Positions 50,066-61,775 of a stretch of 64,000 nucleotides of DNA are shown here, one piece after another. Under the pieces are notes generated by a model that was given only the letters and a program-made list of their open reading frames with translations, had not been told where the DNA came from and did not search any database. The position numbers were made by a program, and so were the translations under genes. The DNA comes from Druceiella hillmani. Taxonomy: Eukaryota; Arthropoda; Insecta; Lepidoptera; Hepialidae. The number at the start of each line of letters is the position of its first letter. Within the stretch, counting starts at the first letter, position 1. The stretch spans positions 7,120,501 to 7,184,500 of the forward strand of contig JAYKKI010000095.1 in the NCBI GenBank assembly GCA_039881145.1, written 5' to 3'.

Positions 50066-51330
50066 TATATTAATACGCTAAGGTTAAGATGTTACACTCC
50101 CTTTTTAGAAAAAACCTCACAACTAATCCACATAAATTATATATCATTTTATAGATAATTGCTTGCTCTACCGGCATCCACAACTAAAAAATTTATTATT
50201 GCTATTGTTTTTGCAAATTAATTAATTATTAAAATTATATACACAAAACAGCAATGCTGCCATCTAACGGCTCAACGTCAATATGATTGACGGTCGGTAA
50301 AATTTTTGTTTAATTTCAAATCCACTCACGTATAAATAAAGTGGCGCTTTAGCTCAATGCTTTTGATACTTGCGCCTCTATATGTCAATTTTAGTAAAAT
50401 ATTTGTTTGATCTGTCATCTGAGCTTCATAATGGAATAAATAATGCGAAGACTTCGCACGGGTCACGCTAGTTTGTATATATTTATATATAAATTCGAAG
50501 TAAAAACTGAAGTCTTTTTACGAAATACTCAGCAAAGAAAACATTGATTCAATTGGCTTGTGTGTAAGTAGACAAAAACTACCACACATTGTTATGAAAG
50601 ATCAATCAAGTAAAGATTAATGTAACAATGGACAGCGAAGAGAAAACAAATTACCAAAAACGGTAATAATGTCGTCAATCACCAAAACCAGTCAAATTGT
50701 CATCAATTACTAAAAACTGTAAATTGTCTTCAATTAAAGTGATATTTTTAAAACCATATTCGAGCGGCATTGGACATCCGTGTCGATGTCGGTATGTTAA
50801 TTGTAATTGAGGTAAAAGCTGTTAATTATATTCCATAAGGGAACTCATTAACAGTGTAAATACGAAGACTCATAATTATTGGATTATTATGAACGATGCA
50901 ACATAGGCACCTTGTGCGATTCTGCGACGACCAAGAAACTCGAACGCCGATTTTTTAAATTTTTAACAGAGCTGGAAAGAAAGTAAACAATTTAAGAAAA
51001 AGATGGACGCTTCTTAAGAAGCTTATTCTCCTTCGTTATCGGCTATCCAAATGTGACAATGTGTATTTATGAGATGGAGAAAAGCCTTGAAAATGGCTGT
51101 CATGTTTTCTCGAAGACACTGCCAAAGAAAACATCGCTAAAACGCAAGAAATAGCATCAGAATTAACTGACCTTTAAATTGACACAATACACGAAATGAT
51201 TTAAGACATGATGAAAAAATAAAAACCACAAGATGGACTCCCGATCGCGCCAACACCAAAAGGAAACAACCGTTGACTGCAGTTAACAATTTGTAGAGCT
51301 TCTGTCCTGATTTAAAATATAAGTATAAAT
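50066..51330. other. No intact gene; weak coding-like remnant at 50940-51180
   Basis: A 'gctgccatct' motif lies at 50256-50265. From about 50940 the + strand reads protein-like pieces such as 'ENIAKTQEIASELTDL' in broken frames, not assignable to a family. The stretch is also less AT-rich than its surroundings, suggesting an old mobile element. Confidence 0.3.
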
Positions 51331-51907
51331 ATTAAATACATTTGTACGTTAACGGGTGAGACTTTCCTAAAGAACTCCGAGGCAGCAGAATAATTATAGA
51401 TCTAGTTTTCTTGTACCGTAGCGCAATATTGTTAAATTGCTATGAGGAAATTCAGAGTATATTACAGGAGAGAATATTAAATAAATTTGTACGTTAACGG
51501 GTGAGACTTTCCTAAAGAACTTTGAGGCAGCAGAATAGTTATAGATCTAGTTTTCTGGTACCGTAGCGGAATATTGTTAAATTGCTATGAGGAAATTCAG
51601 AGCATATTACGGGAGAGAATATTAAATAAATTTGTACGTTACGGATGAGACTTTCCTAAAGAACTCTGAGGCAGCAGAATAGTTATAGATCTAGTTTTCT
51701 GGTACCGTAGCGGAATATTGTTAAATTGCTATGAGGAAATTCTGAGCATATTACGGGAGAGAATATTAAATAAATTTGTACGTTAACGGGTGAGACTTTC
51801 CTAAAGAATTTCGAGGCAGCAGAATGGTTATAATTCTAGTTTTCTGGTACCGTAGCGGAATATTGTTAAATTGCTATGAGCAAATTCAGACTACATTACG
51901 GGAGAGT
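51331..51907. repeat. Tandem repeat, 145-bp unit x4
   Basis: Units start at 51331, 51476, 51621 and 51765, each beginning 'attaaata' and 'atttgtacgtta' and ending near 'gggagaga'. Landmarks include 'gagactttcctaaagaa', 'gaggcagcagaat' and 'taccgtagcg'. Identity is above roughly 90%, with scattered substitutions and a single-base deletion in the third unit. No frame spans the units. Function unknown. Confidence 0.92.
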
Positions 51908-53439
51908 ACTACCCAGCTGTTCTTTGACAAGTAAAAGGAGTAACTTAAAGATAGCGTAGAAAATTACCAAAGGTGTCTTCGAGTTGCTAAGTACGCGATG
52001 ATGGATCCAAAGAAATTAACCATCCGCCAAATAGTCCGTTGTCGACTCTAAAAAACTTTTTCAGACCTTCGGAGAAAGCGATTTGACAATGACGATTCAT
52101 TAAAGGCCAACATTTTGATAGCAAAAAATGATTATTTTATTATCAACGGGTATTTAATACACTCAGTGTGTATTATACTCTGATATTCAGAAGGTTAAGA
52201 TTTTCTCATTCAAAATGATCGATATTGCCATTTTGAATATCAACAATTTTGTGATACCTGAACCTAAAGTTACACCTCAAAAACATTTTGAAATTCGCAT
52301 TCAGCCCTTTCTATCCAAATTATAGTTACTCTTTATTTTCATTAAAACTGAAACATTTTCGAAAAATGCTTCATTAGGCGGCGTGTCCAGTAACTATATG
52401 GATCTTTTACATTGGAATTTATAGTATTATTATTAATTGATACGTATCTGAATGGACATGTTTGCAATGTCGTCTTTTTCATTTCAGAACATACAATACG
52501 AATATAATCTACCTCATAACATTTGAGAACTATCATTTTATCGTAATTGAATTTACAGTAATAAATCTTTAATTTCTTTCGTTGCAGTTTTTTATGTTGA
52601 CTCTTGACAACGATGTACATGAAAGTTTACGCCGATCTGATTTGAATAGAACAATTTTAAATTGTTTATCTTGATATGTTATATTGAAACAGTACAAAAA
52701 AAACAAAATTCGTGCAATAAGTTTCCAAGAATATTGCGGCTAGCGTGCGTATGACGCGGGTGGCGATGGAGATTTACCTTCTGTTTAAGCATCTTATCCT
52801 GCTTTCATGTCCGGATACTTAACTCTGACGCGTAAGCAAATTTTCCCAAAACGGTTATAGGATAAATCTAAATTAAATGTTGGTACACCAATTTAGATTA
52901 GCCATCATGAATTGAGTATGAACGAATTTCCCTAAATTCCTGTGGTTAAATTAGATTAGAATTGGTGTAGACAGAAATAAAAACAATGACCCCATTTTAT
53001 TTTAAATCATCGTCTTGAATGAGCCATAAACAAATATTAAAATGAACATTATTACTACTTTATATTTAGAAATTTTCTAAAATTTCAAAATTACAAACGA
53101 AGCTGTGACGTAAAGCTAATTTGAAAATAAGAATGTGTTGCGAGTTTTTCTCTTCTTTAAGCGTGAGAAGCGTCACTCAGTGCAGAATGGAACATAACCT
53201 CGTCACTATTGTTTGCCGGTGAAAATGACTTTAAATAGTTTTTCTAATTTTCAATTCAACTCACAGGTTTACTAATATTTCTCTATGTTATTCCCTCGTA
53301 TGTCAAAAGGGTTATATTCTTTTCATTCTCTTCAATATTTTCGGAAATTTTACATTATAATACGAAAAAATATTAGTTTTATTCAGTCGATCAATTCGAT
53401 ATTTCAAGCACACCCCGACACTCCATACTAGCGAACAGA
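51908..53439. other. No gene recognised
   Basis: The non-AT-rich stretch 51908-52100 may be the far side of the element interrupted by the 145-bp repeats. The 92-codon frame at 52342-52620 (minus) has no known relatives. Confidence 0.35.
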
Positions 53440-53645
53440 TATAATTGCCTATACTATTACATACGTACTCGCCTATCCGTATTCGTTTACATGTGTGCGT
53501 AAATGTAGGGCTTCTGCAACGTGCAGGTAAAGAATATTTTATCACTACATATCGGTCTCGATCATTGCGGGCAATCGCGCCGATCGAGCAAGTCGCGAAG
53601 ATCGAATCGAATGACTGTCTCGATTGTACGGTGACGGAGTAACTT
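53440..53645. promoter_or_regulatory. CpG-rich patch
   Basis: 'gcgggcaatcgcgccgatcg' followed by 'gcaagtcgcgaagatcg' gives high CpG density in an otherwise AT-rich region. A 65-codon frame covers it (53445-53642) but has no recognisable relatives. It could be a regulatory patch or an exon of an unknown gene. Confidence 0.25.
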
Positions 53646-54829
53646 TTTATTGGCGCTCATGTCTTTATTATTACCTAATTGTAAAAATGTAATTATATAA
53701 ATCAATATTTTATACTATACATTTAATTGTGTGAAAGTGATTTTGATAATAATAATATTAAGAAATGACACTGACTGGCTTTTGACTTGATTAGATTTGC
53801 TTAATGTGAAAGATCTCTTAATAAACAATGCAATGAGCCTACCACCGACACTACAAGGATAAGTTTTCCACAAAAATCGCGGTCAAACAAAACAATGACT
53901 TTTAAGAACAGTTTGAAATTTAAAATTGCTCAGTAACATGTTTGTAGACAAAAAATTATAGGTACTAACCAAATAATTCGGTGACACAAAACAAAATTAT
54001 TTACAACAAACAAAAAAAGGGAGACAAAACAATCTCCTATCCTTAGTAATTTTATTGCTTTCTAAAAACTCGTACACAGCGCAATAACGGACCGTTATAT
54101 TGAATTATTATAAAATATTTAACAATTAACACCGAATTACACAAGTTCAGCTCAACCAAACAGCAAAATTGAACAATTCACACGCACGCAGCAAGTGGCA
54201 ACCTAGGAACACGTACCCTGAATCGTACCCGTTATGTGCGGATGACGATAAACTGAAGGGTGGAGGTGGATGTCGCTTCTTTAAGCAGTAATAGTTAATA
54301 TTCTTTGTTTCAGGTAACATTTGTTAAATATCGTCTCTGCAACTCCCTAAACATAGTTTTTATTATATTATGATCACTGTATAAAACGTATGTTTTGGTG
54401 ACGCATGGTTATGTAATATATTTTGTCAAAATGATTACATGCCTTAATATATAGTCACAGTCTTTATAAAGAATCGATAGTTGCGTTCGTTAAGTATTAC
54501 AGCAGCTACCTTTTTCTCTTCTTCATAATTTAAAACATCACAGTTTAAAAATATATCGAAAGTGCAATTTAATTTTTCAGTTTCCTATTTTATTTTTTAA
54601 AGATAAAAGGAAATCCTCCACGAGCGATGGAAAAAATTTTCTTACACAAAGTATATATTTTAATATATTTTTTAATAATTCATGTCGTTTCTTCTATTAT
54701 ATCTTGTAAACACACATAATGTCTACCCTTATGCTTTCGCTTTTCTTTATCAACTCAGACATATTTTCCAACGGAAAGTATATGTTATGTAACAAAATCG
54801 CCGGAATGAAATATTCACAGCAATCTAAA
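53646..54829. other. No gene recognised
   Basis: AT-rich DNA with a small GC-richer stretch at 54180-54280. No repeat or exon could be identified. Confidence 0.35.
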
Positions 54830-55450
54830 ATGAAAAAAAGTAAGTGACGTCACGGCGGTGATAGGCGTGGATTGGAGCTGGAAACATTCGCCCAGCGACA
54901 GACTCGCGGTCCGCCGTTTTCGATATGGCTTCGACCGCGTATGCACGTGTTCTCGTACCGCTCCGAATCTGAATGGCGATACTCAACAACAAGAATGAGG
55001 TATAACTAATAGAGATAAAATAATTGGGGCGAACAGTATTGCGACAACACCTTTGGCGATACACGGAAAACGGACGTCTAAAATTGGGACAATTGTGGAA
55101 CCCCACTGAGAAATGATAACTTACGAATATATATCAAAAGGATCTTAGTTAACTGGTAAAGCTCTATTTTATTTAAAAGTAAACAAATTAATATATCTCT
55201 TTTATGATATTGATCAGAAGCATTGAGAACAATTGAAAGGCAAGTGGCAGCAAGGATACGTGAAGCATAAAAAGCGCACGACGTGTTTAGTTGCAAGACA
55301 GCGGCGTTGACCCATTTAGCGGCCGTAAATACGCGGCTCGCCGACGGCGGCCCCGTGATCGCTTCCAAGTATCCTCACCGTCTTCATCTTGTGACTATGT
55401 GACCGTCACGCGCCTCGTAATAATACTTTCCTCGGTTTTTTGCCGTACCG
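54830..55450. promoter_or_regulatory. CpG-rich region with a CRE-like palindrome
   Basis: It contains TGACGTCA (54845-54852), the CREB/ATF palindrome, followed by dense CpGs up to about 54980, and a second CpG-dense block at 55300-55420 ('cggctcgccgacggcggccc'). The open frames on both strands (54825-55106, 55078-55368, 55291-55509) look like by-products of GC content. Candidate alternative promoter or enhancer inside the putative long intron; no TSS motif is fixed. Confidence 0.3.
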
Positions 55451-55543
55451 GTGGAATGTCTCTGTTTTGGCTTAGTATTGTAAAAGTGTTACGCAAGACA
55501 TATATCTGATCATCTGTATAATCCCGTGTCCTAATGCACACTC

Positions 55544-56905
55544 CAGCGCCGCCTAGCGTCAGCAACTTTATAGGCGTTTCAATTTTATTAGTACACTTTA
55601 AATTAATGGCTGTGGTAAATGTTTACGTGAATAATATAAAAATAATGGAAAATATCTAAATAAATGCTTTTATTAATGAATAATAACAAGATTTTAGTTA
55701 TATAAAATAATAAATATATTACCCATATTATATTCCATTTCAACCAAAAACAATGTCAGACGGAATGCATTATATACTAGCTATCCATTTATTTTTTTTA
55801 TGTGATTTCCAATTCAATATCAAAAATCTGTAAAATTAGAATTTGTTATTTCTTGATACTTCAAGAAATAACAAATTCTAATTTTACATTTTAATACAAA
55901 TTAACTATCGTGTCATATGTAGAAAATTTGTTTTTAATGCAAAAAAAATAAGTGTGCGTTCAGTACAGCAAAAATACTAATTTTACCGATTTTTTGTAAC
56001 TTAAAGGAAATATATAACAAAAATGACTTATTTAAAAAAATCGACTCAATATTACAAAACTTGATTTAAAAAAAAATACTTACAATAAATATCTTTATTT
56101 TGGTATTGTTGAAGTATTTTTCACTATTTTCACTTTAAATTTATAATTATGTACTACACACTAAACAAACATCTAAGCAGAAATGTTAATAATAACAATT
56201 TACAAAGTATTAAAAAGGCAAATAATTATGACCTTTAAATATTTCGTTTATGATATACATCTTTTTAAATTACATTTTCATGAATCCTCTTTACTTACTT
56301 TACATTTCTTGTTTTTTTTTTGGTTTGATAAATGTGAAATTCTCATTGATGCTAAAACGCATTTGTTCCCCATCATTAATGTATAATTGAAAAAATCATA
56401 AATTAAAGATTTAATAATACGTTTTTAAAATTGGTAGAATTGAATGTTTTTGTTAATATTAAGTGACATAGACGTTATCTTTTTAAAATTTTATAAATTG
56501 ATAAATCTCTTATTTAACTTTTTCTCTTTTTATCACCACTCATATTTATATATTTGTTAAATATGTAATATCTAATTATAAATTTAAAGTGAAAATACTG
56601 AAAAAAAATTGCAATACAAGAAATGGAGATATTATTATTGTATTTTTTATCCAATCAAGTTTTCATAATAAAATAATAACTACCGAGACCTATTTTATTA
56701 AAATGCATTATTTTTTATGTATATTCTTTCATTAAGACATCAGTGAAATCCGAATTTTTGCCAAACTGCACTGGCTCTAGAAGTAAACATGTCAATATAC
56801 GTAAGTAAATTATATTATCTATGACAATATTTGACAGGCGCCTTTAGATATATCCATTTCTGCTACAGCGAGCGCTGTGGTCGATTTCGTTACCCCTACT
56901 CTGTG
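55544..56905. mobile_element. Inverted-repeat element, copy 2 (lacks one arm)
   Basis: It begins 'cagcgccgcctagcg' and runs through 'ataataacaagattttag', 'acaatgtcagacggaatgca' and 'tagctatccatttatttttt'. It then follows copy 1 (2704 back to about 1445) in reverse order to 'cgttacccctactctg' near 56905. An 18-bp hairpin ('gaatttgttatttcttga') lies at about 55840-55880. The second outer arm present in copy 1 (963-1438) is missing here. No transposase frame. Confidence 0.75.
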
Positions 56906-57169
56906 GTTCACACCAGGCCAATATTAGCGTCAGTTTTTTATTATAGCTAACGATTGGATATTAGTTCCAAGGTTTCAACCTACTTTTAAGGTATGAAAAA
57001 ATTATCGTTTTTTAGAATTTATTATTACGGATAGAAAATAAGATATCAATAAAAATATGTAAATGATGTAAAATAACAATTAAAGTGAATGTCAGGCTAA
57101 ATTGTGGTCGATGCATTGTTGATGCATCAATGCAAAATCTGGAATCGAAATCTTGTCAGATTCTGAGGT

Positions 57170-57700
57170 TCCATATCCCCAAACTGAAGAACGGTGCCCT
57201 TATAAAATCACTCAACTATCTTTCCATCTGTCACAGCCGATTTTCCCAGAAACTATAAGATGTAGAAACTTGAAATTTGGCATAGTAATGCATCTTATGT
57301 AACGGGAATAGCAAGCACTAGGTGACTTTTTTGAAATGTTCGTATAAGAAAAAACGGTGGAGGAAGGGGTATCATAAAAATATTTGAAACCGCATATTTA
57401 AAAAAATTTTCTGAATATATGCGAAATAGAGCACACCCTTTTTTGAAACTACTAAACCAAAAATCATGAAAAAACTCTGACTTCAAGATTACCGGAAAAA
57501 TATAACGATTATCCTAGATCTTTTAATATTTTAAGTGTGCACCGTGATTTTAACGCCTGTGAAAGATAATAGTCAAAGATATAGAGTAGGCAATATATTT
57601 ACGCTGTAAAAAAATTATATTTGCGAATAGTTTAATAGGAATACTGTGTACCCTTAAATGTTTATATATGCCTGAATGACTACGGAACCTTCATAGTGCG
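57170..57700. repeat. Dispersed repeat, copy C (most complete)
   Basis: Landmarks in order: 'catctgtcacagccgatttt', 'agaaacttgaaatttggcat', 'cgattatcctagatct', 'ttttaacgcctgtgaaag', 'tttgcgaatagtttaatagg' and 'ctacggaacc'. The same series recurs in copies A and B. Class unknown; no coding sequence is retained. Confidence 0.6.
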
Positions 57701-58413
57701 TCACAATTTTTTATGTTTGTGACAACGTGAACGTGTATTTCGGTAAAAATTTAGATTATGCTTGAATTTAATTTTTATGAGATAAGATGCCTACATCTTA
57801 AAAAAACGGATTTAAATTTCATTTTAAATGCGTTTTTTTACGTTCATAACTTTGAACATAATTCCAATTTCGACGTTAAATTTTGACTTTGTATACTGAA
57901 GATTAATGGAGTAACTTTGTGATTATATTTAAAACAAGGTTACTTCCACACTGGTTTACTTTACAGGACGTATATAACCGTTACTATATTCGTGTTCTTC
58001 CGTTTCATTTTCCATATTTGTACTCTATCGATTTGTCCATAAGCATTATGGTACCATGTTGTCGTGTTACCCTGTTACATCACGAGTGAACATTAATATG
58101 GATAATAAATTATTATTTCCGAAAGAAAATTCGAAATAAAATGTAATTTGATCTTCAGAGAAAATCAATATTTTCGAAAATTGTTTCTTTATTTAACATT
58201 TAGATTTAGATATTAGAAATAATATGAACAAACGTAATGGCGATTTTTTTCTTGAATAAATAAAATATCTAAACAATTAAGCCAAGTATTAGGTATTATC
58301 CTTTCAAAAAATCTTATTAATGACTTTTACTATTAGTTTGTCACTTTCATATGTAAAAATGCTGTTATTTCTTTGCTATGTGTTCTCATTAAAAAACTCG
58401 GAAATCACTCAGC
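57701..58413. other. No gene recognised
   Basis: AT-rich DNA between dispersed repeat C and the LINE fragment. Confidence 0.35.
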
Positions 58414-58674
58414 GAAATTACATACGAGGACACCCATAGGAGAACTAAGGTTACTGACGTAGCTAATAGAATTGACAGGCTGAAGTGGCAATGAGAAGGT
58501 CATATCGCGAACAGAACTGACGACTTTTGGAGAAGAAAGGTTCTCGAATGGCGACCGCGTATTGGAAGATGAAAATGGTAGGGCACATCGCTAGGTGGTG
58601 ATGACCTGGTAAAGGTAGCAGGAAGTCGTCGGAGTCAATCAGCAATTTTTGCGGGACGCTTGGTAAATTGCTAA
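58414..58674 (+). pseudogene. RTE-type LINE, C-terminal fragment
   Basis: The + strand reads 'EITYEDTHRRTKVTDVANRI', then 'DRLKWQ', a stop, 'EGHIANRTDDFWRRKVLEWR', 'PRIGR', two stops, and 'GGDDLVKVAGS' before the final stop. This matches the end of RTE/BovB-like LINE ORFs (RTKVTDIAxRISxLKWQWAGHIAR ... KVLEWRPR ... DDLVKVAG). Upstream domains are missing, and three stops inside the frame show it is dead. It covers a different part of the protein from the fragment at 40979-41140. Confidence 0.85.
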
Positions 58675-58880
58675 TATTTATTATGGTAAGTATCATTTTT
58701 AATTCTAAGATATTTTTGTTATAATACTTTAGGGAAATTGTCGTAACGAAATAGGCACTCAAAGTTGTTTTCCACATGTAATAACATGATCCCATAAGTT
58801 TTCATCTGTATTTGTAGCGCTAAATATTTTTTCCTACGATTTAGTAAAATGTCTAAAACAGTATAAGCGAATGATAAAAT

Positions 58881-58914
58881 GTAACACACAATAAACTCGT
58901 TTATTGTGTGTTAC
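58881..58914. repeat. Perfect 16-bp hairpin
   Basis: 'gtaacacacaataaac' (58881-58896) and its exact complement (58899-58914) are separated by two bases; flanking bases extend the pairing slightly. Possibly a recent micro-inversion or a MITE terminus. Confidence 0.8.
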
Positions 58915-61717
58915 ACTTTGTCAGACGTTTATAGTTGCAAAATATTGTCTGACGTCTTACTTCACCGTTAGTTCTACGCCGTTCCGTCCGTGTTGCTCCA
59001 ACAGTCGCTCACAAGTAATCGAAAGCGATGCGTGTGTTTTTTGGACTTGCGAGACTTTTATGTAGAATTGTGTGAACGTATTTTTAATATTTTACTTATT
59101 TTAACTCCTTGCAAATAAAACTTGCAATAGAAATTTAGAACTAATGATATTTATATCTTCATTGTTAGTAACTTGGAATAAGACTCAAATATGAAATGGT
59201 ATTATAATTTCTTCACGTTTTGGGACTCTGTCTCTGTAACTCTGATAGGGGTAACTCATGAGATAACATTTTATTTCCTATGGTTACCTACTACAACTCT
59301 TTTGTAAAGCAATTCCACGACATTTTGTCTCGTTTGTTGCTCATTTGTGTTCGTTGCTATAAATAATACAAAATAATGTGACTGCTGCTGAAGAACAAAG
59401 TTGCTATAAGCAGGAAAAATAAAGTAATCAAGATAAAGTCGAGAAGAAGTTAAAAGAAAGAATCGGGAATGAAATCATACCAGGAAAAGACAGTGGGAGT
59501 CATTGACTAACTCAAAAGATAACAACTTGCATACATAAAAAAAGGAGAAATGATCAAACACTCATTGACCACAAGGAAGAAGCAAAACTTCTTTTATAAG
59601 TAGTTTTATTTTGCTTCATTAAATATAATAAAAAATGGCGGTGGGAGGTCCTAACAACCTTTTGATAAGCAAATACGGTGTGCACATTACGCACACATAC
59701 AGGTTTATCGGTAAAAAGTAATTTTGTACGCATTTTAAACTATTTAAAATACATTTATAAACGATTAGGCTAAGCCTTATGTGATACTAAAGTTATACGA
59801 TATGAAGTTCTATTTCAAAAACACAAAAAAAATTGCTACTTCCATTTGTCTTGCACCGTTATTACCCTTCTTAGTTTCGCAACTGTACTTAGTCCCGTCA
59901 ACACCTCTTATGTAAGAAGCCGTTAGAAATAGTAGGAACAGATCGATCAGAACTTTGCAGATAAAGTTTATTTAATTTTACAAAGGATATAAAAACAATG
60001 GGAAAGGAACGGCTTCAGAAAATTTAAAACCACTGCGATCGATATAATAATGATCCATTTACAAGAATAATAATGACTTGAATCGAATTACAGAGGACAC
60101 GTAAAATATCATATAACCGACACCCTGAAAACTATTGGAATAGCATAATGGATGAGAAAATTTTAACTACTTGACAAACTCGGAAAGAAAGTGATACTTA
60201 GTAAAGATGCTAAAGAAATTTAAAAAATATGTATTCTTTATCAAAATCTGTTATTTAATGTTCTTTGTTTCTTTTCAAGTCCCCACTTAAATATACTTCT
60301 CAAATAATCAACTAAATATCGTTAAGGAAAACAGTCTCATTAATTTATGGACCAGGAAACGAAATCATTCTACTTATTGAAGTAATGTACCAATAGACAT
60401 GATCAATAAAAGAAAAACTCTTTGTCTCAATCTACACGATGTATCCTAACATTTTTACATCCCATTCTGGTTTACAGCTGGGCAGATCTCTCTCATTTCG
60501 AAACAATCCAATTTTATCTACAATGTACAAGATTATTTCAGAAATACGTTACGGGTTGAAGGGTTTTAAAGCGAAGTACGGCACTAAAGTTAGCTGACAA
60601 GAGTTAAAGTGTTTCAGCATATATTTTGATATCAAAATATATCTGATGCAATGTAATTTTTCTTAGTACTGAAAGAACTCAGAGAGAGAACTCTTTTAGC
60701 AATGATTATGATTATTATAAGTAAAAGCAATACTAAATACCGTCGCTGGTGACAATACCAGTTGGAAAAGTTAAGTTCTGGAACATATAACTTCATGCGA
60801 GCCGAAACGCATACACTTAATAATTAATGCCAGAAGTTGACAGATTAATCCGCGATGACGCAGATGACCCACAGACTGATATAATCAATTTTATTTACAT
60901 TTCTCGATCTTTTTACAGCTATGTATGTTCTCTATCTTCTTCAGATCCGGAATGTGAGTGCCCGCTAGCTATAATTGCTACCATTAACAAAATGCTTCCA
61001 TCATATTTATATTTAGCTGCTAAAGTATCTTTCGTTTAAATATCGTGTTAATCGCGACATACAACATTTATCACAAAGTATCAGTTTGTGTTTTTTCACC
61101 GTTTTAAACGAAAAACCTTTTGTTAAAATTTTCGTAGGTGGAAGAAGATGTTTAGGAGATTTTTTTAAAGTCGGTCAATAGCTATTGGAAAAACTTAAAT
61201 TGTTGAGATAACCATCTCTTACATGTGTCATTTCAGTTAAATATATTTTTTCTTTATTTTAAGATTGTACAAGCTTTGACTTATACAAGTAAATAAACGG
61301 CTAGTTATTGTTTCAAGTTTGATTTCATACAATTAATCAGTGTTAGTAAATGTCAGGCGAATGAGGTTACGTAACGCATGACTTTTTGAGACGACCTTTG
61401 AGTACGCCTACTGATGGATTATTTCCTATGACAGAGTTCGAATTTTCCACAACTCGGAAGAATATACCGTTAATGGGTTTGAGAATCAGAAGGGCGAGTA
61501 GGTATCTCAAGCCATATCTGGTCCAAGGTCCGTAAATCTGGAGTTAAAATATAATGTATTATTAGTGTTATTTAACACGTTGCTGGAGGAGACAGATTGC
61601 GCCGGTCACGTATCTCTCCGTCCAAATAAACACATGATCATATTTTCTCAGGCTGAATATATAGGAAACACAAATTGTAAAGACGATTTAATTTACTTAA
61701 GTGATCTTCAGCAAGAT
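58915..61717. other. No gene recognised
   Basis: A CpG-richer stretch at 58970-59055 ('gccgttccgtccgtgttgct') resembles a 5' leader, but no ATG plus donor of quality follows. The frame at 60827-61039 is unsupported. The rest is AT-rich. Confidence 0.35.
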
Positions 61718-61775
61718 CCAGAAAGCACACACGCACATTTGAGAAAGCCAGAAAGCACACACGCACATTTGAGTT
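61718..61775. repeat. 30-bp direct duplication
   Basis: 'ccagaaagcacacacgcaca' plus 'tttgag' occurs at 61718 and again at 61748, identical. It is the only repeated part of the small frame at 61565-61780, which is not a convincing gene. Confidence 0.85.

Noticed and set aside
55078..55509. Basic proteins on both strands in the CpG-rich patch
   Set aside because: Overlapping frames on both strands follow from GC content; no domain, splice site pair or codon pattern supports them.
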